Below the pieces are notes generated by a model. The model was not told the origin of the DNA. It did no database searches and saw only the letters and a program-made list of their open reading frames with translations. A DNA stretch of 64,000 bases from Thermoleophilia bacterium UBA6103. GTDB lineage: Bacteria > Actinomycetota > Thermoleophilia > UBA2241. Positions 25,469-33,155 of this stretch are shown here, one piece after another (the stretch's first letter is position 1; each line of letters starts with the position of its first letter). The translations under genes were made by a program, and so were the position numbers. The stretch spans positions 74,303 to 138,302 of the forward strand of contig DIWP01000048.1 of NCBI GenBank assembly GCA_002423545.1. Reading direction: 5' to 3'.

Positions 25469-26031
25469 TGGCCAGCGACGAGCAGCGTCAGACCGACACG
25501 GGAGCGGAAGGCGCCGACTGGAGTGCGACTGCGACCGGGAGCTCGAGCAGCGACGAGCCGGCGTCTCTCGACAAGACCGCCGTCCTGAAGCTCCAGGCGG
25601 GCCGGGCCGATGTGCGCATGAGCGCCGTCGGCCTCCTCTCGACCGAGAGCGCGCAGCTCAAGATGAGCCCGGCCGCCCTGACGTACGCGCGCGGGCCGGT
25701 CGAACTCAAGCTGTCGTCGGCCAGCATGCTGGTCACCGGCGGCGACGTCAACGTGCAGTACGGCGGCGCGCAGATCCTCGCGGCCGGCGGCGACGTGCGG
25801 CTCGCCACGGCGGCCGCCGGGGCGGTGGTCGCCCGCGAGGTCCGCGTGGAGCGCGGCCTGGTCGGCATGCTGGTGGCCCGCAACGCAGAGCTGGCCGACG
25901 GCGCCCGCGTCATCCTGCGCCCGTCCGGCGCCGCCGCGCTCGGCGCCGGCTTCGCCGGCGGTCTGCTGCTCGCGGTCGCCTTCCTCTGGCGGCTCCTGGC
26001 CGGCGGCCTCAAGCGGTCGGACGACGATTGA
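25468..26031 (+). CDS. Tail-anchored protein with beta-repeat domain, unknown function
   Basis: A 187-residue protein I do not recognise. A disordered Ser-rich start (to about 35) is followed by about 120 residues of short, regularly spaced beta strands (for example LKLQAGRADVRMSAVG, VELKLSSASMLVTGGDV, VRLATAAAGAVVAREVRVER), suggesting a beta-helix or solenoid. It ends in one membrane helix (about 157-177) and a short basic/acidic tail, so the bulk is probably cytoplasmic. ATG at 25468 overlaps the purC stop and has AGGAGGG upstream. Its 3' end overlaps the convergent permease gene by 23 bases. Confidence 0.7.
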   Translation: MASDEQRQTDTGAEGADWSATATGSSSSDEPASLDKTAVLKLQAGRADVRMSAVGLLSTESAQLKMSPAALTYARGPVELKLSSASMLVTGGDVNVQYGGAQILAAGGDVRLATAAAGAVVAREVRVERGLVGMLVARNAELADGARVILRPSGAAALGAGFAGGLLLAVAFLWRLLAGGLKRSDDD

Positions 26032-26869
26032 CACGCGCCGAGCCGGCCCGCCACACCAGGCCGTATCGCGGCGCGAAGATGTACGCCACCAGGAAGAACC
26101 CGGTGGCCACCAGCACCACGGCCGCACCTGAGGAGACGTCCAGGTAGTAGCTGACATAGAGCCCGATGACGCTGGAGGCCACGCCGAGCAGCGCCGAGAC
26201 GAGCATCATGCGCACCAGACGACGGGTCAGCAGGTAGGCGGTCGCCGCCGGAGTCACCAGCAGCGCCACGACCAGGCCGACGCCGACCGTGCGCAGAGAG
26301 ATCACGATCGTGACCGCCAGGAGCAGCAGGAGCACCGTCCGGTAGACGCCCGGTCGCTTGCCGAGCGTGTGCGCCAGCAGCGGGTCGAAGGTGACCAGCA
26401 GGAACTCCTTGAACAGCAGGACCACCGTGGCCAGCACCATGACGGCCAGGCCGCCGCTGATGAACAGGTCCTCGCGGCCGACGCCGAGCAGGTCGCCGAA
26501 GAGGATATGCGTGAGATCGGTGGCGTAGGTCCGCACGGTGCTGATGAGCAGGACGCCGAGGGCCAGGGCCGCCGCGAAGAGGATGCCGATGGCGGTGTCT
26601 TCGCGGATCGTCCCGTGCTGCGCGAAGGCGCTGATGCCGAGGGCCACCAGCACGGCCGCGACCAGCGCGCCCAGCAGGGTGTTGGTCCCGGCCAGGTAGG
26701 CGACCGCGATGCCGGGCAGCACCGCGTGCGCCAGCGCGTCGCCGAGGAACGCCATGGAGCGCAGCACGACGTAGCACCCGAGCACGGCGCACACCACGCC
26801 GACGATGACGGCGGCGATCAGCGCCCGCTGCATGAAGGGGAGAGTGAACGGCTCCGTCAGCCAGTCCAT
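26009..26869 (-). CDS. znuB: Metal ABC transporter permease (ZnuB/MntB type)
   Basis: A 286-residue inner-membrane permease of the ABC-3 family with about eight helices. It has MAFLGDALAHAVLPGIAVAY near the start, the conserved permease segment of this family, and GVGLVVALLVTPAATAYLL. It pairs with the ATPase and binding protein upstream to import zinc (or manganese). GTG at 26890 is also possible; ATG at 26869 has GAGGG nine bases before and overlaps the ATPase gene by 13 bases. It is last in the fur-znuACB operon and overlaps the convergent beta-repeat gene. Confidence 0.9.
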   Translation of the reverse strand: MDWLTEPFTLPFMQRALIAAVIVGVVCAVLGCYVVLRSMAFLGDALAHAVLPGIAVAYLAGTNTLLGALVAAVLVALGISAFAQHGTIREDTAIGILFAAALALGVLLISTVRTYATDLTHILFGDLLGVGREDLFISGGLAVMVLATVVLLFKEFLLVTFDPLLAHTLGKRPGVYRTVLLLLLAVTIVISLRTVGVGLVVALLVTPAATAYLLTRRLVRMMLVSALLGVASSVIGLYVSYYLDVSSGAAVVLVATGFFLVAYIFAPRYGLVWRAGSARVNRRPTA

Positions 26870-27681
26870 CGGCGCCGTCCCTCGCAGCACTGATCGACGA
26901 CGAGCATGCCGTCCAGCATGATCGCCCCGCCTCCAAACGCGGCCTGCACGTTGTCGGGGCGGAAGACGTCGGCCGGTGCGCCGTAGGCGACCAGTCGCCT
27001 GTTGAGCAGCGCCACCAGCTCGAAGCGTTCGCTGGCCAGGCGCAGGTCGTGGGTCGACACCAGAGCGGTGACTTCGCGTGCGCGCAGGTCCTCCAGCACC
27101 GACAGGACGCTCTCCCGTACGGCGGCGTCGACCCCGGTGAACGGCTCGTCCAGGAGGAGCACGTGCGGCTCCTGGGCCAGTGCGCGAGCCAGGAACACTC
27201 GCTGCTGCTGGCCGCCGGAGAGCTCCGCGATGGGGCGGTCGGCGAGCGGCGCCAGATCGAGGCCGGCCAGCGCCTCGTCCACCGCGGCGTGGTCCGCCGC
27301 CCGCAGGCGCCGCAGCGGACGTACGCGTCCGTAGCGCCCCATCGCGACCACGTCGCGCACGCTCACCGGGAACCTCCAGTCGACCTCCTCCCGTTGCGGG
27401 ACATAGGCGATCGGGTCCTCCTGGTCGTTCGGCGGCCGCCCGTGGATGCTGATCCGGCCGCTGCGCAGCGGCAACAGGCCGACGAGCGCCTTGAACAACG
27501 TCGACTTGCCGGCGCCGTTGGGTCCCACCACGGCGACCTGGGCGCCGTGGGGCACCGTGAGCGAGACGTCGAGAAGCGCCGGCGCCTGCCTGCCGTACGA
27601 GACGCTGGCGGCCGTGAGCGTCAGCGACCCGTCGCGAGGCGGACCGCCTGCAGACCCCTCTGAGTGCCGGCCACGACTCAC
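26857..27681 (-). CDS. znuC: Metal ABC transporter ATP-binding protein
   Basis: A 274-residue ABC ATPase: Walker A GPNGAGKST, Q-loop YVPQREEVDW, signature ELSGGQQQRVFLARAL, Walker B VLLLDEPFTGVD and the switch His in LVSTHDLRLA. The YVPQ segment is typical of the zinc/manganese importers. GTG at 27681 overlaps the stop of the binding-protein gene (GTGA). It energises uptake through the permease. Confidence 0.93.
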   Translation of the reverse strand: MSRGRHSEGSAGGPPRDGSLTLTAASVSYGRQAPALLDVSLTVPHGAQVAVVGPNGAGKSTLFKALVGLLPLRSGRISIHGRPPNDQEDPIAYVPQREEVDWRFPVSVRDVVAMGRYGRVRPLRRLRAADHAAVDEALAGLDLAPLADRPIAELSGGQQQRVFLARALAQEPHVLLLDEPFTGVDAAVRESVLSVLEDLRAREVTALVSTHDLRLASERFELVALLNRRLVAYGAPADVFRPDNVQAAFGGGAIMLDGMLVVDQCCEGRRRWTG

Positions 27682-28760
27682 GGCTTCAGCGCCTCCACGA
27701 TGCGCTCGGTGTTGTACCTCATCATCTCGAGATAGCTCGGCGCCACGCCGTCGGTCTCACTGAGCGAACCGGTGTACAGATCGTCGACCACGGCGATGCC
27801 GGTGTCGGCGGCGATCTGACTTGCCAGCCGCGGGTTCTCGCCTGTCTGCACGAAGATGGCCGGCACTCCTTCGCGCTCGATGGTCTCCAGCAGCTCGGCG
27901 AGGTCTCTGGCCGTCGGCGCCGAGCCGGTGCTGACGCTGGGTATCACGGCGCCGACCACATCGAACCCGTAGCGGTCGGCCCAGTAGCCATGACTCGCGT
28001 GGTTCATCACCAGCTTGCGTCGCTCCGCCGGCAGCGCCGCCACCTGCTCGCTCGTCCACGCATCCAACTCGGTCAGCTCCCGATCGAACGCCTCCGCGCC
28101 GGCCGCATATTCGGCCGCGTGGGTCGGGTCGGCCCTCTCGAAGGCGGCCGCGATGTTCTGGACGTACGTCCGCACCAGCACGGGATCGAGCCAGAAGTGC
28201 GGATCGGCCTCACCCTCGTGCGCCTGCTCGTCGGCGTCCTCCTCTGCCTCCTCGGCATGTTCCTCGCCGTCGGCCACGTGACCCGGCTCGCCGGGAGCGG
28301 GAGTCCGCGACGTGAGGCCCTCTGACGCCACCACGATGCTGCTCTCATCGACGTCGTTCAGGTAGTCCTCGAGGTCGCCTTCCAGTCCGGCGCCGTTGAC
28401 GATCACCAGATCGGCGCCGACGATGCGCCTGAGGTCACCCGGCGTGGGTTCAAACGAATGCGGATCGGTGCCCGGAGGGATGAGGGCTTCGATCCGGAAG
28501 CGGTCGCCGGCGACCTGTTGGGCGATGTCGGCCAGCACGCTCGTGGTCGCCACGACCTTGAGACCCTCGCCGTCCGACGGACCACCGACCGAGCCGACTG
28601 AGCTTCCGCCGCAGCCCAGCAGCCAGGACGCCAGGCCTGCCAGCGCCAGTCCCGTCAGCATCACGATGGTCCGGCGTCCCGCCCTCGACATCCGCCGTCC
28701 TGCGGCGTCCGTGCGCCCGCCGCTGCCGTCCACCGGACCTGTTGCCTTCGTTGGGCTCAC
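27678..28760 (-). CDS. znuA: Zinc-type ABC transporter substrate-binding lipoprotein
   Basis: A 360-residue binding protein of cluster A-I (ZnuA/TroA). After a basic N-terminus comes a hydrophobic helix ending in the lipobox LLGC at about 47-50. The metal-binding residues include the His in DPHSFEPTP, the His in ADPHFWLDP and the His in MNHASHGYWADRYG. Between them lies an acidic loop with scattered His (about 163-185, GEEHAEEAEEDADEQAHEGE), a mark of zinc-specific members. GTG at 28760 overlaps the fur stop (GTGA); an in-frame ATG at 28691 would also keep the signal peptide. Zinc is the best guess for the substrate. Confidence 0.92.
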   Translation of the reverse strand: MSPTKATGPVDGSGGRTDAAGRRMSRAGRRTIVMLTGLALAGLASWLLGCGGSSVGSVGGPSDGEGLKVVATTSVLADIAQQVAGDRFRIEALIPPGTDPHSFEPTPGDLRRIVGADLVIVNGAGLEGDLEDYLNDVDESSIVVASEGLTSRTPAPGEPGHVADGEEHAEEAEEDADEQAHEGEADPHFWLDPVLVRTYVQNIAAAFERADPTHAAEYAAGAEAFDRELTELDAWTSEQVAALPAERRKLVMNHASHGYWADRYGFDVVGAVIPSVSTGSAPTARDLAELLETIEREGVPAIFVQTGENPRLASQIAADTGIAVVDDLYTGSLSETDGVAPSYLEMMRYNTERIVEALKP

Positions 28761-29302
28761 GGCGTACCTGCCCTTCTGCCGGATGACGTTTGCTTCGGCG
28801 CGGGGTGGGAGCGGTGATCCGGCGACGCATCGCCTCGCCGCTTCAGCCGGCAGTCCCGGCAGACTCCGCTGAACTGAAGGAAGTGGTCGTCGATGCTGAA
28901 TCCGGTCTCGGCGGCCGCCGCATTCGCCACGGGTTCGATGTGGCAGTGGGTGAATTCTTCGGCGCGCCCGCAGAGGGTGCAGACCACGGTGTGACCGTGC
29001 TTGTGGCCGGCAGCCACGAAGGCTTCACACCGCTGCTGCCCGTGCACACGTCGCACGACACCGACGTCGGCCAGCGTATCGAGGGCGCGGTAGACGGTCA
29101 TGAGACCGATCTCCGGCCGGACCCTGCGCGCACGATCGTGGACCTGCGCCGCCGTCACCGGCTGGTGAGCACCGAGCACGGCCTCTGCGACAGCACGACG
29201 CTGCGGCGTGTAGCGCATGCCACGCACACCCAGTCGGCGCCCGACCTCGTCGAGCGCCTCCCTGAGGTCGGGGCCCGCCTGGGCCCGGCTCCGGATCGCC
29301 AT
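28757..29302 (-). CDS. Fur-family regulator, probable Zur
   Basis: A 181-residue metal-dependent repressor. The winged helix (about 20-90) includes RYTPQRRAVAEAVL and GLMTVYRALDTLADVGVV; the metal-binding part has HKHGHTVVCTLCG, HCHIEP and CRDC, with two CxxC pairs forming the structural zinc site. Being first in an operon with a zinc-type importer argues for Zur rather than Fur. ATG at 29302 has GAGGAGG seven bases upstream. The promoter carries a near-consensus Fur/Zur box, so it probably represses itself and the transporter when metal is plentiful. Confidence 0.92.
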   Translation of the reverse strand: MAIRSRAQAGPDLREALDEVGRRLGVRGMRYTPQRRAVAEAVLGAHQPVTAAQVHDRARRVRPEIGLMTVYRALDTLADVGVVRRVHGQQRCEAFVAAGHKHGHTVVCTLCGRAEEFTHCHIEPVANAAAAETGFSIDDHFLQFSGVCRDCRLKRRGDASPDHRSHPAPKQTSSGRRAGTP

Positions 29303-29396
29303 CAGGCAGCCTCCTCGCCGACGGGGATCCCCGGGACAACGACAGCGCCGGCCGCTCGCCCGGGCGCCGTCCCCGCGGTGCCCACGGCAGCGCGCG

Positions 29397-29421
29397 ATGA
29401 TCCTCTGGACCAGAGGATCAT
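29397..29421. promoter_or_regulatory. 25-bp dyad over the fur/zur transcription start
   Basis: Perfect 11-bp arms (ATGATCCTCTG, 29397-29407, and its complement at 29411-29421) around GAC. It overlaps the -10 element and covers the expected transcription start, so it may be a second operator or a leader hairpin. Confidence 0.6.
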
Positions 29422-29445
29422 AACGGTAACGATTATCATTATCAA
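29417..29445 (-). promoter_or_regulatory. Promoter with embedded Fur/Zur box for fur-znuACB
   Basis: On the minus strand, TTGATA (29445-29440) and TATGAT (29422-29417) are separated by exactly 17 bases, a near-consensus sigma-70 promoter. The box GATAATGATAATCGTTACC (29443-29425) matches the classical 19-base Fur box at 17 positions and fills the spacer, so bound regulator would block RNA polymerase. It lies about 120 bases before the fur ATG, in the region shared with the divergent quinone reductase. Confidence 0.8.
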
Positions 29446-29561
29446 GAAGCTCCCAGCGCACAGCTCCCGCAGATGGACAAGCGCGACCGACGCGCGTAGC
29501 TTGAACGGCAGGACAACGCGCAGTGGAGGGCGCCGCGCGAGGAGACCGGGGGAGGAGCACG

Positions 29562-30545
29562 ATGCGAGCGATCGTCGTCAGTGAGCTCGGCGGGCCCGAG
29601 GTGATGCACATCGAGGAGCTGCCGACGCCGGCGCCCGGTCCGGGCGAGCTTCTCGTCCGGGTCAAGGCAGCCGGCGTCAATCCAGTCGACACGTACATCC
29701 GGGCCGGCGTCGGCGCGCGGCCGGCCCTGCCCTACACGCCGGGCGACGACGGCGCCGGCGAGCTCGCCGGCTTCGGTGAGGGCACCGAAGAGAGCGGCCG
29801 GAGAGCCGGAGACCGTGTCTACCTGAGCGGATCGCTGACGGGGACCTACGCCGAGTACGCCGTCTGCCGACGGGACCAGGTGAACCCGCTGCCGTCGCGA
29901 GCAAGCTTCGTCGAAGGGGCGGCGATCGGTGTACCGTACCTCACCGCGTACCGGGCCCTGTTCCAGCGCGCCGCCGCGCGGGCCGGCGAGACCGTCCTGG
30001 TCCACGGCGCCACCGGCGGCGTCGGTCTGGCGGCGGTGCAGCTCGCCGCCGCCGCGGACCTCACGGTCATCGCCACCGGGGGTAGCGACGAAGGCCGTCG
30101 TCTGGCACTGGCCAACGGCGCCTCCCAGGTGCTCGATCACGGCGCCGCCGATCACTTCGATGCCGTGTTCCAGCTCACGGATGACCGCGGTGTCGACGTC
30201 ATCCTCGAGATGCGCAGCGACCTCAATCTGGGCCGCGACCTGCCACTGCTGGCCGGCGGCGGCCGGGTGGTGTGCATCGGCAACCGCGGCTCTCGCAACG
30301 AGGGTCAGGTGGCCGTGAACGCCCGGGACCTCATGCGCTGCGACGGTGTCATCCTCGGCATGCTGCTCCCCAACGCCGACATAGAGTCGCTCGCGGCCGC
30401 TCACCGAGCACTCGACAAAGGGCTGGCGGCGGGCGAGTTGCGGCCGGTCGTGACTCGCGAGCTGCGGCTGGAAGAGGCAGCCCGTGCGCATCGCGAGGTC
30501 ATGCAGTCGCCGAGCCTGGGTAACATCGTTCTGTTGACGGAGTGA
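29562..30545 (+). CDS. Zinc-independent quinone/alcohol dehydrogenase (MDR family)
   Basis: A 327-residue medium-chain reductase of the NADPH:quinone oxidoreductase group. It begins MRAIVVSELGGPEVM, has the N-terminal GroES-like domain (KAAGVNPVDTYIRAG) and the Rossmann motif VLVHGATGGVGLAAVQLA. No zinc-ligand cysteines of alcohol dehydrogenases are seen. ATG at 29562 follows GGAGGAG; the open frame starts earlier at 29523. It may reduce quinones or enones using NADPH. It is transcribed away from fur, so the Zur operator could also affect it. Confidence 0.87.
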   Translation: MRAIVVSELGGPEVMHIEELPTPAPGPGELLVRVKAAGVNPVDTYIRAGVGARPALPYTPGDDGAGELAGFGEGTEESGRRAGDRVYLSGSLTGTYAEYAVCRRDQVNPLPSRASFVEGAAIGVPYLTAYRALFQRAAARAGETVLVHGATGGVGLAAVQLAAAADLTVIATGGSDEGRRLALANGASQVLDHGAADHFDAVFQLTDDRGVDVILEMRSDLNLGRDLPLLAGGGRVVCIGNRGSRNEGQVAVNARDLMRCDGVILGMLLPNADIESLAAAHRALDKGLAAGELRPVVTRELRLEEAARAHREVMQSPSLGNIVLLTE

Positions 30546-30581
30546 ACGCTACGGCGTCAACGGCGCCGGGGAGGTAGGACG

Positions 30582-30980
30582 ATGACCGAGAAGACCTACA
30601 CGGAACGCATCAAGGTGGCCGGCGACCAGATACTGTCGGTCGTCAGGACGGTCATCCACGAAGGCAACGTCCGCCGGCTGATCATCCGCAACGAGGACGA
30701 CCGGGTCCTGATCGAGATCCCGGTGACCTTCGGCGTGGTCGGTGTCCTGGTGGCGCCGGTGGCGGCCGCTCTGGGCGCCATCGCCGCTCTGGTGACCCAC
30801 TGCACCATCGAGATCGAACGCGTGGGCGAGCCACCCCGGCCGTCGACGTCCGGTGAGAAGCCGGCAGGGGAAGCGGCAGCGTCCGCCGAGCAGCCGGCGG
30901 AAGAAGCGGCCGCGGATGAGGCGGCGGAGAAGGCAGACGCGGACGAGCAGGTCTCCGGCGCAGCGGCAGACGTCACGTAA
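30582..30980 (+). CDS. DUF4342 protein
   Basis: A 132-residue protein. The first 80 residues match the DUF4342 pattern: a charged helix (IKVAGDQILSVVRTVIHEGNVRRLIIRNEDDRVLIEIPVT), one hydrophobic helix (about 49-72, VVGVLVAPVAAALGAIAALV), then CTIEIERV. The rest is an Ala/Glu-rich disordered tail. Function unknown; the family is thought to be membrane-associated. It follows the quinone reductase by 36 bases and is probably cotranscribed. Confidence 0.8.
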   Translation: MTEKTYTERIKVAGDQILSVVRTVIHEGNVRRLIIRNEDDRVLIEIPVTFGVVGVLVAPVAAALGAIAALVTHCTIEIERVGEPPRPSTSGEKPAGEAAASAEQPAEEAAADEAAEKADADEQVSGAAADVT

Positions 30981-31032
30981 GCTGAGGCCGAGGGGCGTCG
31001 ACCGGCGGCCTGGCCACCGGCGGCACCCGCGT

Positions 31033-31054
31033 GGATCGCCGTCGTCGGCGATCC
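31033..31054. terminator. Hairpin between convergent DUF4342 and smsB genes
   Basis: Perfect 9-bp stem (GGATCGCCG, 31033-31041, with 31046-31054) and TCGT loop, between two converging genes, so it probably ends both transcripts. Confidence 0.6.
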
Positions 31055-31070
31055 CTGGTCGCGGCGGGAG

Positions 31071-32006
31071 CTAGCTCAGCAGCCCCTCGATGATGAGCTC
31101 CACGGCATCGTCTTCGGTGAGGCCGCGCGACATGATGGTCTGCAGCTGACGGGAGTCGACGCTGCCGATGGCAGCCTCGTGCGTGACGTGCGCCTTCGGA
31201 TGGCGCACCTCGACGATCGGAACGGCCCGTGCCACCGCCTGCTCCTGCACGATCTCCTTACAGTCGACGTGACCGCGGGCGTACGCCGCCGCGGCCGTGA
31301 TCGTGTTGAAGACCTCGGCGCGGGCCGTGTCGCGCAGGGCCATGTGGCTCTGCAGGACGGCCCTTGCATACTCACCCACCAGGTGGCCGGTCTCGTGGAT
31401 CACGATGCTGTCGGCGCCGCGACCGATCAGGCGGGCGATCATCTCCAGCACCGCGTGCGCCTCGCAGGTGACCTCGTAGTCGATGTCCATGGCGCCGACG
31501 CGCCCCTTGAGGAGCTCGAACTCGGTGCGGAAACGAGCCCCCTCACCGAGATGCACCTTCGCTTTGGGCACCACCAGCACGCCGCCGTCGGGTCCGTGCA
31601 CGTGACGCTCGAAGTAGCGGTACTCGGCGCCGGGCTCGACGCGGATCTCGGCGTCCATGGCATGGGTGACGTCGACCGCGTTGGGGAACGTGCAGTGGGC
31701 CAGCACACTCGCCGAGGCCTCTTCGCGGATCTCCACGTCCATGACGATGTGCTGCATCCCGGTCTGCGGCAGCAGGCCGAAGCACATGTGGACCGGCTTG
31801 AGGAGTCGCGTGCCGCGTTCCACGACGATGTGCGCCTCGATGCCGTCCTCGATCTCCTGCGTCTCGATCTGGAGCCCGGGCACGAGATGGGCGCCGACGA
31901 CCTCATTGCCGTGCACCTCGAGATGGGCCACGTCGTCGCCGGCGGCATGGCCGCCGAACTCGGCGACAGAATCGAGCAGGCTGCGAGCCAGGTCGACGGC
32001 GCTCAT
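31071..32006 (-). CDS. SufB/SufD-like scaffold protein, minimal (SmsB type)
   Basis: A 311-residue member of the SufB/SufD family, much shorter than SufB (about 470-490) or SufD (about 420) because the N-terminal domain is reduced. It keeps the beta-helix core and the C-terminal segment HEAAIGSVDSRQLQTIMSRGLTEDDAVELIIEGLL with the conserved Glu-Ala region (SufB uses HEAxxG and a C-terminal SRG). In SmsCB systems, described as ancestral minimal SUF, one such protein pairs with one SufC. Its ATG overlaps the smsC stop (ATGA). No SufS, SufU or SufE is present. Confidence 0.88.
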   Translation of the reverse strand: MSAVDLARSLLDSVAEFGGHAAGDDVAHLEVHGNEVVGAHLVPGLQIETQEIEDGIEAHIVVERGTRLLKPVHMCFGLLPQTGMQHIVMDVEIREEASASVLAHCTFPNAVDVTHAMDAEIRVEPGAEYRYFERHVHGPDGGVLVVPKAKVHLGEGARFRTEFELLKGRVGAMDIDYEVTCEAHAVLEMIARLIGRGADSIVIHETGHLVGEYARAVLQSHMALRDTARAEVFNTITAAAAYARGHVDCKEIVQEQAVARAVPIVEVRHPKAHVTHEAAIGSVDSRQLQTIMSRGLTEDDAVELIIEGLLS

Positions 32007-32779
32007 GCGGGTGCTCCTTCATCGTCCTGCAACGCGACACCCAGCTCGGCCGCCTCCTCCGCCACCGGCATGTTGGTGTGATCGCACGGTATGCAGCGAT
32101 TCTCGAAGTAGCCGCTGATCTTCTCCACCGACCCCTTGTCCAGGAGCCGGCCGTTGCACATGAGGAAGGCGTGCTCGGCCTGACGCAGCACGGCCATGCT
32201 GTGGGTGATCAGGATGACGGTGACGCCGCCGGACTTCATCTCGCGCAGCGTCTCGAAGATGCGCTCGAGCGCTTCGACGTCGATGCCGGAGTCGGGCTCG
32301 TCCATGAGCACGATGCGCGGCCGCATAGCGAGGATAGAGGCCAGTTCGATGCGCTTGCGCTCGCCGCCGCTGAGCGTCTTGTCGACGGCCCTCTGCATGT
32401 ACTTGTCGGGATCCAGCCCCACCTTCTCCAGAGCATTTCGGACGGTGGCCGTACCCCTGTCTCTGGCGCCGGCGGCGATGAAGCGATCCACGCGCAGACC
32501 CTCGAAACGGGCCGGCTCCTGCCAGGCCAGGGTGATCCCGCGACGGGCCCGCTCGTCGACCGGCACGTCCTGCAACGAACGGCCGTCGAGGATCACATCA
32601 CCGGCGATGTCCGTGAAGCCGGGCAGCCCCATGATGACGCTCGCCAGCGTCGATTTGCCGGCGCCGTTGGGTCCGATGATGGCGTGGATGTGGCCCTCCC
32701 AGAAGTCGACCGAGAGGTCCTTGAGGATCTGCTTGTCGCCGAGAGTCAGCGACACGTCTCGTACTTCGAGTACGCCCAT
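32003..32779 (-). CDS. SufC-like Fe-S cluster assembly ATPase (SmsC type)
   Basis: A 258-residue ABC ATPase of the SufC family: Walker A GPNGAGKST, Q-loop AWQEPARFEGLR, signature TLSGGERKRIELASIL, Walker B IVLMDEPDSGID and LITHSMAVL. It drives Fe-S cluster assembly with the neighbouring SufB-like protein. After the ABC domain there is an extra tail (about 222-258) containing ENRCIPCDHTN, a CxxCxH motif that might bind iron or a cluster; this is beyond the usual SufC end. The rubredoxin gene precedes it by 33 bases. Confidence 0.92.
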   Translation of the reverse strand: MGVLEVRDVSLTLGDKQILKDLSVDFWEGHIHAIIGPNGAGKSTLASVIMGLPGFTDIAGDVILDGRSLQDVPVDERARRGITLAWQEPARFEGLRVDRFIAAGARDRGTATVRNALEKVGLDPDKYMQRAVDKTLSGGERKRIELASILAMRPRIVLMDEPDSGIDVEALERIFETLREMKSGGVTVILITHSMAVLRQAEHAFLMCNGRLLDKGSVEKISGYFENRCIPCDHTNMPVAEEAAELGVALQDDEGAPA

Positions 32780-32812
32780 GAGCCTGGTCCCTGTTGGAGA
32801 GTGGCTGTCCGC

Positions 32813-32977
32813 TCAGCCCTCGTAGGGCTCGAACATGTCCTTCTCGACGCCGCAGTCGGGGCAGACCCAGTCGTCCGGCAGGTCGTCCCAGGCCGTGCCC
32901 GGATCGACGCCGTTGTCCGGATCCCCGACCTCGGGATCGTAGATGTAGTCGCACACCGTGCAGATCCACTTCTGCAT
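32813..32977 (-). CDS. Rubredoxin
   Basis: A 54-residue rubredoxin with the four iron-binding cysteines in CTVCDYIYDP (residues 6 and 9) and CPDCG (39 and 42), and the usual aromatic and acidic residues between. It carries one electron, commonly in oxygen or peroxide detoxification in anaerobes. The open frame runs upstream, but ATG at 32977 gives the exact family length and has GGGAGA eight bases before it. It is first in a likely operon with smsC and smsB. Confidence 0.95.
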   Translation of the reverse strand: MQKWICTVCDYIYDPEVGDPDNGVDPGTAWDDLPDDWVCPDCGVEKDMFEPYEG

Positions 32978-33155
32978 GAGGTTCTCCCTTCGACCGACCT
33001 GCGCCGTCGCCGGAGCGCGGGCACAGGACGTGGACGTGCGCGGACATTGTACACGCGTCCAACGGTCGCCATCCGTCGGTTGCGGACAGACCGCTGTGTT
33101 CGTCACACTCTCCTCACCGCCAGACCCGGGAGCCTGCCAGCAGGAGTGTGCCATC

